Assembly: GCA_903933995.1 (NCBI GenBank)
Contig: CAIZMD010000344.1
Span: 1 to 8,674, forward strand
DNA length: 8,674 bases
Direction: 5' to 3'
Source: an uncultured Bacteroidota bacterium
GTDB taxonomy: Bacteria; Bacteroidota; Bacteroidia; Chitinophagales; Chitinophagaceae
Shown: positions 1 through 7,253 of the stretch, piece by piece
Position numbering within the stretch: position 1 is the first letter of the stretch
Layout: the number at the start of each line of letters is the position of its first letter
Program-made: the position numbers and the translations under genes
The notes under the pieces: generated by a model
What the model saw: the letters and a program-made list of their open reading frames with translations, nothing else
Database searches by the model: none
Told to the model about the DNA's origin: nothing

Positions 1-3000
1 ATCATGAGATGCTACATATGCAAACCTTTCCAATTCTAAATTTGAATTCACCAGTTGTTCGGCTCTTTTTTCTAGTTTTTCATTTAAACTTTTTAGAATT
101 AATTCCGTTTCTTTTTGTAGCGTAATATCGCGCGAAGCGCCAATCATTCTAATGGGCTCCATTTTATCATTCCTTGTTAAATACCCTTTTTCAAACAGGT
201 AGGCATAGTTGCCATCTGACTTTAAAAATCGGTAGGAATCAGACCAATACAATTCTTCTGATTCATACAAGAAATGATTCATTTTTTGTATTACTTCATT
301 TACATCTTCAGGATGAATTTTATCTATCCAAGATCCATGTGTAGGGCTTAAGGTAGAATTAACTTCATCTATTAAAACTTTTAATCCATCTCCTGTTCTA
401 AAGACCTCACTATTTTTAATATTCCAATCCCAAATAAGGTCATTTGTTGCCTTAGAAACAAGGTTATATCTTTCATTGATTTCAAGAATCTCCTTTTCAA
501 ACTGTTTATTCTCAATTATCACTTTAAGAATATTCACAGCCCTTAATATGGTTTTCTCCTCTTCAATGGTAGGTTCTTTTACAGTATTGTAATAAATAGC
601 AAATGTACCCAGAACCTGACTTTGACTATTTAAAATGGGGTAAGACCAGCAAGCTTTAAATCCATATTCCTTTGCAACATCCCAATAGAGTCTCCATCTT
701 TGGTCATTAGCAATATCAGTTACTACTACTTTTTGTTTTAAATATGCAGCTGTTCCACACGAACCTCTATCTGGACCAATATCACCACCTTCAATTTTGG
801 ATATATATGATGCTGGCAAATTTGGAGCTGACCAATTATACAGTTTTCCGTCTTCTAAACGCAAAACAGAACAAGTCATGTCTGGATGTAATTGCTCAAT
901 TTCGGTTAAATAGAATGTGATAGTTTTTTCTAAACTATTATCGGGTAAGGCATTCTTTTCTAAAACATCTTTTTCCAATTGCTCAAGAGCCAATAATCTT
1001 TTTGCCTCAGTTATATTTTTAAAATACACTGAAAGTCCACGCTCCGATGGATATGCATTTACTTCTAAGAATAAATTAAGTGGCTCATAAAATTCTTCGT
1101 CATGAAGGGCAATGCCCTCATTCATAGCTTTTGTGTAAGCATTAAAGAAGTTTTCCGTTCTGGCTTCAGGAAACACGTCATATAAACGTTTCCCAACAAT
1201 ATTTTCACGCTTAACCTGCAACATCCGTTCTGACTCCTTATTCCAGTAAGTCACTACCCAATCTCTATCTAATGTTAAAAATCCATCTGTAATACTTTCC
1301 AGAATAGAATTCTTTTCTTCAAAAGCAGCTTGTATTTCTTGCTCTACCTGTTTCCTATCATTAATTGACCTGAAAAAGATGGAGAGTCCATCATCAGTTG
1401 GATAAAAACTTTCCTCATACCAACTAGAAAACTGGTCAAAATAAATTTCAAAATGAACCGGCTGTTTGAATTCCAATGATTTTTGGAAATTTTCATAAAA
1501 CAACCCTTCTTTTAGAAACCCATAAATATCAAAAATATTTTTTCCTATTAATTCATCAGCGCTTCTTCTTAATAACTTTTGGGCAGGGCTATTAACATAA
1601 GTAAAATTCAACTGATTATCTAAGGCATAAAAACAATCTGAAATACTTTCCAGAATATTTTCCCTTTCTAAATCCATTTGTTTCTTTTCTGTAATATCTT
1701 TTGCAACTGCAAAAATCACACCTTCCTCTTCAATAGGAACAGAAGTCCAAGACAACCATTTAACCTCACCCGTTTTAGTAATGTATCTATTTTCAAAACC
1801 ATATAGACTATCTCCTAAAATAATTTCATTCCTTTTTTGCAATACCCCATCCTTATCTGGATGATAAACAAATTCTTCAATCTTCCGTTCCATTAACTCA
1901 GTCTCAGTGTAACCCAATAAATTACAAACCGCCAAGTTAATTTTCTTGAAATAACCATCAAAGCCTGCAATACAAAGCAAATCTGGAGAGAGCTGGAAAA
2001 ACCTATTTAACTCATCTTCCGCCCTAGACTTTTGAATATCAGCACCAATTTGTTTGCTAATTTTATCCATCAAATCAGACTGCATCTGCTCCTGACTAAA
2101 TGGTTTATCAAGGAAAAAATTAAAAAAACCAATCACTTTTTCATTCAATAAAATGGGCAAAACCAAGACACTTTCCAAACCAGCCAAATGAGCGTTTTCT
2201 TTAGCCAAAAAATTACTATCTTGAATATTGGCATAATAAATAGATGATTTCTGTTTCCATGCAGTACCCATCATGCCAATCCCCTTTTGAACATTTTCAA
2301 TTGGCTTATTACTTCTAAATAAAGCCGCTTTGTCATCTATAGCCCAATTGGCTTTGTATAACATTTTGGATTCGTCAATATTAATCAACCAAGCTTCAGC
2401 ATAGGAAAATCCCAAATACTCACTAATCTTTTGGATGACTATACTCATGGCAACTTCTAAATGTTTATTGCCATTAATTACCTGTAATAATTCATAAAAC
2501 AATTCTTTTTCTTTCTCTGCCCTTTTCCTTTCTGTAATATTTTTCTGAATAGAAATCCAATGGGTAAAAAATCCTTTGGAATCGGCAACAGGTACAATTG
2601 AAATATTGGACCAAAATTTTTCTCCGTTTTTTTTGTAATTAACTACTTCTATCTCGCAAGGTTGCCAAGCTTCTAAGGCTTTCCTAAGTCTATCTAATTC
2701 AGCCCTATCACTTTCAGGACCTTGCAAAAGCCTGGGTGTTTTACCTAAAACCTCATCTCTATCATAACCCGTCATTTTGGTAAAAGCATCATTTACATAA
2801 ATGATTCTTGGACCAGGAACATTAATTGGCTCGGCTTCGGTGATCAAAACTGCATCTGAAGAATTGGTGATGACAGATTTGAATAGCTTTAATTGCTGTT
2901 CTTCTCTTTTCTGGTCGGTGATGTCTTGCATAGCACCAATCATCCTAATAGCCTTACCTTTTTTATCACGGATAACAATTCCTTTGTTTCTAACATAGGC

Positions 3001-4059
3001 CATTACCCCATCCGCTTTTTTGAACCTATATTCTTCTACCCAATTACTATTCTTACTTTTAATTAAGGTATTGATACTTTGTAAAACTCTTTGCCTATCG
3101 TCACCGTGTATGTGCTCATACCAGCCAACAATGTCCCCTTTATTATTATTTGTTTTATAACCAAAAAGACTTTCAAAACCCTCTCCCCAATAGAGATCAT
3201 CATCTACTAAGTTTAAATCCCAGATAGCATCAAAAGTTGCTTTTGTAACAAATCCATATCGCTCATTACTCAACTGCAATTTTCTTTCAATGTGCAATTT
3301 TTCAGAAACGTTATTGCAGATTTCAATCATGCAGGGCTTTCCATTGAATAGAATACTATGTCCTGTTTTTTCTACATGAATAATACTCCCATCTTTCTTG
3401 ATATGTTTCCAAACCCCAAAATGTATGGGCCCCTTTGTTAATTTATAGTATTTAATAATTTCTTCTAAAGATTGACGGTCCTCTGCAGGTCTCAAATCCA
3501 TGATGGACATGTTCAACATTTCTTCTCTTGTATAACCATAACTTGAGAGCACACTGTCATTCACATCCATAATTTGATAGGTGTCCATTTCATAGATCCA
3601 CATAGGAGATGGGCTGGCAAAAAACAACATCCGGTATTTTTCTTCGGAATTTTGCATGTCCTGCATAGCATTCTTTGCAACTGTAATATTTTTTGCAATT
3701 ACAGAAACTCCTATATGTGTATTTGCATCATTGTATACTGGATTAACCTGCACTTCAAAATAGGTATCTACTCCCCCCTTGGTAATCCTATCTTCAAATT
3801 TTACAGATGTGGAAGATTTAATCAATTCCAATAGCTTTAATAGCTTTTGGGAATTCTTCTTTTTGAAGAGTTTTGCTAGATTTTCACCAACAGATAAATC
3901 ATGTCCAAAATAGTCCCTACAAACTTGCAGACAAGCTTTGTTACAATAAGTCAGATTCATGTCAAGGTCTACCGTGTAAATAACATCTGGCATGTCTTCT
4001 AATAACCTAAAAACATGACTATGCAAGACCTGATTAGCAATGGCAGAACCGTCTTCCAT
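1..4059 (-). CDS. Multi-PAS/GAF sensor histidine kinase, 3' part outside the window
   Basis: Cytoplasmic sensor kinase that would autophosphorylate on His and pass phosphate to a receiver. The frame is open from ATG 4059 to the left edge: 1353 residues, no stop, no membrane segment or signal peptide. Approximate domains read from the translation: PAS1 15-127, PAS2 139-260, PAS3 264-384, PAS4 386-511, GAF1 516-680, PAS5 681-791, PAS6 798-905, PAS7 912-1020, GAF2 1025-1188, PAS8 1192-1315. A short helical linker (1315-1340) leads to the HisKA box ELERFAYVASHD, with the presumed phospho-His at 1352. Most PAS units end in the usual DIT/NIT-E-K/R linker motif. GAF2 has the DRGSCGTA and ACWSYPI motifs (Cys1101, Cys1137) common in PAS-associated GAF domains. 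The rest of HisKA and the ATPase domain lie beyond base 1. ATG 4059 is preferred because AAAGG lies 7 nt upstream; an in-frame GTG at 4149 would add 30 residues unlike a PAS start. Ligands cannot be read from the sequence. Downstream of the TPR gene on the same strand. Confidence 0.95.
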   Translation of the reverse strand, partial: MEDGSAIANQVLHSHVFRLLEDMPDVIYTVDLDMNLTYCNKACLQVCRDYFGHDLSVGENLAKLFKKKNSQKLLKLLELIKSSTSVKFEDRITKGGVDTYFEVQVNPVYNDANTHIGVSVIAKNITVAKNAMQDMQNSEEKYRMLFFASPSPMWIYEMDTYQIMDVNDSVLSSYGYTREEMLNMSIMDLRPAEDRQSLEEIIKYYKLTKGPIHFGVWKHIKKDGSIIHVEKTGHSILFNGKPCMIEICNNVSEKLHIERKLQLSNERYGFVTKATFDAIWDLNLVDDDLYWGEGFESLFGYKTNNNKGDIVGWYEHIHGDDRQRVLQSINTLIKSKNSNWVEEYRFKKADGVMAYVRNKGIVIRDKKGKAIRMIGAMQDITDQKREEQQLKLFKSVITNSSDAVLITEAEPINVPGPRIIYVNDAFTKMTGYDRDEVLGKTPRLLQGPESDRAELDRLRKALEAWQPCEIEVVNYKKNGEKFWSNISIVPVADSKGFFTHWISIQKNITERKRAEKEKELFYELLQVINGNKHLEVAMSIVIQKISEYLGFSYAEAWLINIDESKMLYKANWAIDDKAALFRSNKPIENVQKGIGMMGTAWKQKSSIYYANIQDSNFLAKENAHLAGLESVLVLPILLNEKVIGFFNFFLDKPFSQEQMQSDLMDKISKQIGADIQKSRAEDELNRFFQLSPDLLCIAGFDGYFKKINLAVCNLLGYTETELMERKIEEFVYHPDKDGVLQKRNEIILGDSLYGFENRYITKTGEVKWLSWTSVPIEEEGVIFAVAKDITEKKQMDLERENILESISDCFYALDNQLNFTYVNSPAQKLLRRSADELIGKNIFDIYGFLKEGLFYENFQKSLEFKQPVHFEIYFDQFSSWYEESFYPTDDGLSIFFRSINDRKQVEQEIQAAFEEKNSILESITDGFLTLDRDWVVTYWNKESERMLQVKRENIVGKRLYDVFPEARTENFFNAYTKAMNEGIALHDEEFYEPLNLFLEVNAYPSERGLSVYFKNITEAKRLLALEQLEKDVLEKNALPDNSLEKTITFYLTEIEQLHPDMTCSVLRLEDGKLYNWSAPNLPASYISKIEGGDIGPDRGSCGTAAYLKQKVVVTDIANDQRWRLYWDVAKEYGFKACWSYPILNSQSQVLGTFAIYYNTVKEPTIEEEKTILRAVNILKVIIENKQFEKEILEINERYNLVSKATNDLIWDWNIKNSEVFRTGDGLKVLIDEVNSTLSPTHGSWIDKIHPEDVNEVIQKMNHFLYESEELYWSDSYRFLKSDGNYAYLFEKGYLTRNDKMEPIRMIGASRDITLQKETELILKSLNEKLEKRAEQLVNSNLELERFAYVASHD

Positions 4060-4172
4060 TCCTGAACCTTTAGATGTATTTTCTTTCTTCAATGGAATAC
4101 AGAGATTGATGGCCAAATAGTAGCGGAATAGATATCCGCATATATACACTTAAATGTACGAAAAACTAACTA
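4060..4172. other. Intergenic spacer between TPR gene and kinase gene
   Basis: This 113-bp spacer holds no recognisable gene. A 5-bp GC-rich inverted repeat (GCGGA 4123-4127 with TCCGC 4135-4139) is too short and lacks a T-tract, so it does not support a terminator. No full TAnnTTTG box is seen on the minus strand; the closest is a TATTTG at 4114-4119. Read-through from the TPR gene is therefore possible but not shown. Confidence 0.5.
4067..4071 (-). promoter_or_regulatory. Ribosome binding site deciding the kinase start
   Basis: On the minus strand AAAGG sits 7 nt before ATG 4059, good Shine-Dalgarno spacing. Most other genes here lack such a site, so it is a useful argument for ATG 4059 over the in-frame GTG at 4149, which lies only three nucleotides inside the upstream stop codon. 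Confidence 0.45.
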
Positions 4173-6251
4173 CTATGGCTTACACCTTTTTTCCATTTGC
4201 GCAGCTGCATTCGGATGTCCCAGATCTCTAGCCAAAGACAAATCAACACAAGCGCCGGTTTTGTCTATTAAATTAAATTTGGCAAGTCCTCTTTGAAAAT
4301 AAGCTTCTGCATTGCCCTTGTCAATTTCAATGGCCTTATTAAAATCCTTATTGGCACTTTGAAAGTCTCTAATTTGGGCTTTAAGTATGCCCCTACTTAC
4401 ATAAGCATTAGCATTAGCAGGGTTTAATTCAATAGACTTATTAAAATCAACTATGGCCAGGCTATTCTGTTTCATAAGGGATTTAAGAAGTGCTCTATTG
4501 TAATAAATATCTGCCTCATTTGGATTTTGTTGAATAGCTCTATTAAAATCATTCATTGCAGCAGGGTAATCCTTTAAAGTCACTTTTAATAACCCCCTAT
4601 TAAACAAAAGGTTTTGAAGCCCTGGATTAAGGGATACCGCTTTATCAAAATCGGCCATTGCACCATATAAGTCCTTTTGCTGGTTCTTGATAATGGCTCT
4701 ATTAAAGTATAGATCCGCATTATTGGGATTGAGGGCAATACCCTTATTAAAATCCTGAATGGCTCCGGCAAAATCCTTCAAATTAGCCTTACCCAAACCC
4801 CTATTAAAATAGGCATTGGCGTTTTGTGGATTTAATTCTAAACTCTTGCTATAATCTTGTATGGCGCCAGTGGTATCATGAATAGCTGTTTTGGAAACGG
4901 CCCTAGAAACATAGATATCGGCATAGCCTGGTGTTTGTGCAATGGCAAGGTCAAAATCTTTAATGGCAGACATATGGTCATTCAGAAAAGATTTGGCAAC
5001 TCCGCGATTAAAATAAGCGTTCTGTGTTTTAGGATTCAACTCTATTGATTTAGAGAAATCCTTGATGGCACCTGCATAATCCTTAATAGCAGATTTAGAA
5101 ACACCCCTACTCAAATACAAGTCTTCATTAGAAGGACTCATTTCAATGGCTTTATTGAAATCCTGAATAGCTGCTGCATGATTCAAACTATAAGACTTTG
5201 CAAGACCTCTATTGAAATAGATATCTGCATTATTACCATCTTGCTCAATTGCCTTGGTATAGTCTTGTATGGCACCTGGGTAATCATTCAATTCACGTCT
5301 AAGAATGCCACGGTTAAAATAGGCATTTTGGGTATTGGGATTGAGTGCAATGGCTTTATTAAAATCTTGTAAAGCGCCTTGTTTGTCTGACAAATAATTT
5401 TTAACAATACCTCGGTTGAAATAAATATCTGCATTTGATGGGTCTCTATCTATGGCCCGATTGTAATCCAACAAAGCTCCGCGATAGTCTTTTAGTCTGC
5501 CATTTTCAATTCCTCTATTAAAATAGGCGTTTTGGGTGTTGGGGTTTAACTCAATAGCCTTATTATAATCTTTAATAGCTGCAGCCGGGTCATTTAAATA
5601 GCTCTTTGTAACCCCTCTGTTAAAATAAAGGTCCGCATTATTTGGCTGAATGGAAAGGGCCTTATTAAAATCTACTATGGCAGCATTATAATCCTTTAAG
5701 CCATTTTTGGCAATAGCCCTGTTAAAATAAATATCCGCATTGTTATTATCATCATTGATTGCCTTATCAAAATCTAAAATGGCACCTTGATAATCCTTCA
5801 AATAAGCTTTCTCTATACCACGGTTAAAATAAATATTGATGGTTTCTGAATTGATAGAGATAGTTCTATTAAAATCCTGTAAAGCACCAATATGGTCATT
5901 CATGGCACTTTTTGCTAACCCACGGCTAAAATAGATATCCGCATTTTCAGGATCTTGCTGCAAAGCTGTTGTATGATCCTGAACGGCACCCTTGTAGTCC
6001 TTCATATGTCCTTTTTCAATACCCCTATTATAATAGGCATTGGGCATAGTTGGGAAAATAGCAATTGACTTACTATAGTCTTGTACTGCACCAACATAAT
6101 CGGCCAACATGCTTTTTGCATAGGCCCTATTAAAGTAAATGTCTGGATTATTGGGTTCTGCTAATACGGCTTTTGTATAATCCCGAATTGCTCCTTTATA
6201 ATCTTTCTGCTCCAACTTAAAGTTTCCACTTGTAAAAAAGTCCTCCGAAAC
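4173..6251 (-). repeat. Tandem 102-bp coding repeat array (TPR units)
   Basis: The mature region is a tandem array with a 102-bp unit (34 codons). There is also a visible 204-bp period: units ending in x-A-D tend to alternate with units ending in T-Q-N or N-A-N, and the next unit opens IY or AY accordingly. At DNA level, a stretch beginning ttaaaatagg at 5314 recurs at 5518, exactly 204 bp away. Copies are diverged enough that the array is not a simple satellite. Confidence 0.9.
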
Positions 6252-6335
6252 CTGAGCATCAATGGGTTGAACACCCACCAGAAGAAGCAAGGTCAAAAAA
6301 GCCAGAAATTTATTCACCAGTAATGATTTTTGCAT
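4173..6335 (-). CDS. Exported TPR-repeat solenoid protein, 20 units
   Basis: A 720-residue protein made of a signal peptide (1-27) followed by about 20 back-to-back tetratricopeptide repeats and nothing else. TPR arrays form right-handed superhelical scaffolds that bind proteins or peptides; no enzymatic motif is seen. The first unit (about 29-65) is slightly divergent. Units 2-19 occupy residues 66-677 with an exact 34-residue period, each opening with a (I/L/A)Y-x-N/S-R-G/A signature and closing with a proline or asparagine turn. The last unit (678-720) is a cap with G-A-C-x-D and a Cys three residues from the end. These two Cys (696, 718) are the only cysteines in the protein. There is no lipobox, so the mature protein should be periplasmic or secreted, not a lipoprotein. 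Start ATG 6335 lies just before the signal peptide and about 17 nt after a predicted transcription start; no Shine-Dalgarno is visible. The partner is unknown. The neighbouring kinase and receiver suggest, but do not prove, a role in envelope sensing. Confidence 0.93.
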   Translation of the reverse strand: MQKSLLVNKFLAFLTLLLLVGVQPIDAQVSEDFFTSGNFKLEQKDYKGAIRDYTKAVLAEPNNPDIYFNRAYAKSMLADYVGAVQDYSKSIAIFPTMPNAYYNRGIEKGHMKDYKGAVQDHTTALQQDPENADIYFSRGLAKSAMNDHIGALQDFNRTISINSETINIYFNRGIEKAYLKDYQGAILDFDKAINDDNNNADIYFNRAIAKNGLKDYNAAIVDFNKALSIQPNNADLYFNRGVTKSYLNDPAAAIKDYNKAIELNPNTQNAYFNRGIENGRLKDYRGALLDYNRAIDRDPSNADIYFNRGIVKNYLSDKQGALQDFNKAIALNPNTQNAYFNRGILRRELNDYPGAIQDYTKAIEQDGNNADIYFNRGLAKSYSLNHAAAIQDFNKAIEMSPSNEDLYLSRGVSKSAIKDYAGAIKDFSKSIELNPKTQNAYFNRGVAKSFLNDHMSAIKDFDLAIAQTPGYADIYVSRAVSKTAIHDTTGAIQDYSKSLELNPQNANAYFNRGLGKANLKDFAGAIQDFNKGIALNPNNADLYFNRAIIKNQQKDLYGAMADFDKAVSLNPGLQNLLFNRGLLKVTLKDYPAAMNDFNRAIQQNPNEADIYYNRALLKSLMKQNSLAIVDFNKSIELNPANANAYVSRGILKAQIRDFQSANKDFNKAIEIDKGNAEAYFQRGLAKFNLIDKTGACVDLSLARDLGHPNAAAQMEKRCKP
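6255..6335 (-). other. Sec signal peptide of the TPR protein
   Basis: Residues 1-27 have Lys at 3 and 9, a hydrophobic core rich in Leu (residues 10-22), and a likely signal peptidase I site after I-D-A (cut A27/Q28). No Cys is near the cut, which argues against lipoprotein processing. Confidence 0.85.
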
Positions 6336-6357
6336 GGAAACTACTTAATTAGCCGTG

Positions 6358-6365
6358 CAAAGATA
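6358..6365 (-). promoter_or_regulatory. Bacteroidota-type -7 promoter box for the TPR gene
   Basis: The minus strand reads TATCTTTG, an exact match to the Bacteroidota -7 consensus TAnnTTTG. Transcription would start near 6352, giving a leader of about 17 nt before ATG 6335. The expected -33 TTTG is not clearly present, so the strength or use of this promoter is uncertain. It implies the TPR gene need not depend on read-through from the receiver gene. Confidence 0.5.
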
Positions 6366-6375
6366 AAGAACCATT

Positions 6376-6432
6376 TGTTTGATTGGGTCTCTAGTATATT
6401 AAGCATTGTATAAAATCAAACAGATAGACCAA
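6376..6432. repeat. Two overlapping inverted repeats between RR1 and the TPR gene
   Basis: TGTTTGATT (6376-6384) is a perfect inverted copy of AATCAAACA (6414-6422). Overlapping it, GATTGGGTCT (6381-6390) pairs with AGACCAATC (6424-6432) with one bulged base. The two stems share GATT (6381-6384), so in RNA they exclude each other. No T-tract follows on the minus strand, which argues against an intrinsic terminator. The elements straddle the RR1 stop codon and lie just upstream of the TPR -7 box, so an operator or mRNA structure is possible. Confidence 0.35.
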
Positions 6433-6808
6433 TCCCTTCTAATTGCTCATCATTTAATGGCTTTATTAGATAATTAAACACATAAGGGTTGGCAGAAGCC
6501 CTATCAAGGTCATGTTTGTCAATAGAAGAAGAAAGTAGAAAAATTTTGGTTTTCAAACGAAAACTAGCTGGGAATTGGGCATATTGCACTAGAAATTCCC
6601 AACCATCCATAAAGGGCATATTAATGTCTAAAAAAATCAATTGTGGAAAGGAAAATTCCCCTAAATCCACCTTGTCGCGCAAAGACCCCAATGCCTTTGG
6701 GGCAGATTCAAAGGTTAGAATCTGGCTTTGGGGAGCAATTGACTGAATCATTTCTCTATTTAAATAATTCACCAATTTATCATCATCTATCAGGTAAATC
6801 TCTGCCAT
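6416..6808 (-). CDS. Single-domain response regulator receiver (RR1)
   Basis: A 130-residue CheY-type receiver with no output domain. It shows the acidic pocket D8-D9-D10, the phospho-acceptor Asp61 in FLDINMPFMDGWEFL, the switch Ser93 in LLSSS (Ser where many receivers have Thr), and the conserved Lys116 in IKP. Length equals one receiver domain, so it would signal by protein contact or pass phosphate on in a phosphorelay. Start ATG 6808 places the first beta strand (EIYLIDDD) right at the N-terminus, as expected; no Shine-Dalgarno is seen. It lies 15 nt after the small ORF at 6824-7072 and is likely co-transcribed with it. It is a clear paralogue of the divergent RR2, sharing the phosphorylation block and the SSS and KP motifs. 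The neighbouring large kinase is a possible phosphodonor, by proximity only. Confidence 0.93.
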   Translation of the reverse strand: MAEIYLIDDDKLVNYLNREMIQSIAPQSQILTFESAPKALGSLRDKVDLGEFSFPQLIFLDINMPFMDGWEFLVQYAQFPASFRLKTKIFLLSSSIDKHDLDRASANPYVFNYLIKPLNDEQLEGIGLSV

Positions 6809-6823
6809 ATTTTTGTCAGAAAT

Positions 6824-7072
6824 TTAACCAATGACTTGCTGCAACTTTTCTTGCAAAGATTGGAATTGAAAATGAATTCTTACCGCTTCACCCACTTTGT
6901 TGATACTTACTTTGTCACCTTTCTTGATAGATTCTTCAATTAGGTTGCTGATATTGTTTAGATTGTCTATTGGTAATAAGAGAACAAAATTTTCCATCTG
7001 GTTTAGGTTAAGATTAGAAAGCATTTTTTGGCGGGGTGTAACCATTAATGATAAAAAGAGTGCCAAAAACAT
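6824..7072 (-). CDS. Small unrecognised protein upstream of RR1
   Basis: An 82-codon frame, family not recognised. It ends 15 nt before the RR1 start, as expected for a co-transcribed partner. The start is ambiguous: ATG codons at 7072, 7045, 7024 and 6997 give 82, 73, 66 or 57 residues, and none has a good Shine-Dalgarno. The first 12 residues from 7072 are hydrophobic but followed quickly by charged residues, a poor signal peptide. The portion after 6997 looks like a soluble alpha/beta protein: a hydrophobic strand (FVLLLPI), an Asn/Ile-rich helix, a Lys-rich turn (KKGDKVSI), a strand containing VRIHF, and a C-terminal Gln/Leu helix (LQEKLQQVIG). No cysteine or catalytic motif is seen. The opposite strand also has an open frame here, so the call rests on position and on a plausible protein-like composition. 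Confidence 0.5.
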   Translation of the reverse strand: MFLALFLSLMVTPRQKMLSNLNLNQMENFVLLLPIDNLNNISNLIEESIKKGDKVSINKVGEAVRIHFQFQSLQEKLQQVIG

Positions 7073-7083
7073 AAGTAGCTGAT

Positions 7084-7120
7084 TTTCAATTATTTAAATG
7101 TAAATTTGTTTTAATTGAAA
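7084..7120. repeat. 9-bp inverted repeat in the divergent receiver promoter region
   Basis: TTTCAATTA (7084-7092) is repeated inverted and exact as TAATTGAAA (7112-7120), with a 19-bp spacer and 28 bp between centres. The spacer contains the plus-strand -7 box at 7101-7108. The position between divergent genes fits an operator, but the arms are AT-rich in AT-rich DNA, so chance is a real alternative. Confidence 0.35.
7101..7108 (+). promoter_or_regulatory. Candidate -7 box for the rightward receiver transcript
   Basis: TAAATTTG matches the Bacteroidota consensus TAnnTTTG exactly. Transcription would begin near 7114, giving a leader of about 140 nt before ATG 7254. No convincing TTTG -33 element is found at the usual spacing. 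On the minus strand the same region offers only a 7-of-8 match (TACATTTA, 7095-7102) for the leftward genes. Confidence 0.35.
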
Positions 7121-7253
7121 TCCCATTTTGGGAATAATACACCAGAATCTGGATTTTGGAAACTACCAACACCCCTTGAAACAGAATTGGATGAATGGGT
7201 TTTCTAACCGTTCTTTGTTAAATAATTATTTTTCATTCATACAATCAAGGCTT

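Noticed and set aside
2530..2904. PAS4 of the kinase as a LOV photoreceptor domain
   Set aside because: The segment has the LOV-like spacing (N-D-A-F ... GY ... G-K-T-P-R-L-L-Q-G), but the position of the flavin-adduct Cys in the LOV motif (G-R-N-C-R-F-L-Q) is Pro, so light sensing by adduct formation is not supported.
4123..4139. Short hairpin as a terminator after the TPR gene
   Set aside because: The stem is only 5 bp and no T-tract follows on the minus strand.
4060..4149. In-frame GTG start for the kinase at 4149
   Set aside because: It would add 30 residues unlike a PAS domain or signal peptide and has no Shine-Dalgarno; ATG 4059 has AAAGG at good spacing.
4173..6251. Regular repeats as a CRISPR or non-coding satellite
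   Set aside because: The 102-bp period keeps one open frame with TPR consensus residues in every unit. Repeats are diverged and have no spacer structure.
6489..6746. Plus-strand open frames antisense to RR1, the small ORF and the TPR gene
   Set aside because: They mirror real genes in the opposite strand, have unlikely compositions (Cys-, Ile- or Ser-rich) and no start signals; RR1 and TPR are unambiguous on the minus strand.
7128..7253. 42-residue N-terminal extension of RR2 from TTG 7128
   Set aside because: The extension is rich in Asn, Gln and aromatic residues, has no receiver-like features, and would displace the usual N-terminal first strand. An ATG at the family-typical position follows.
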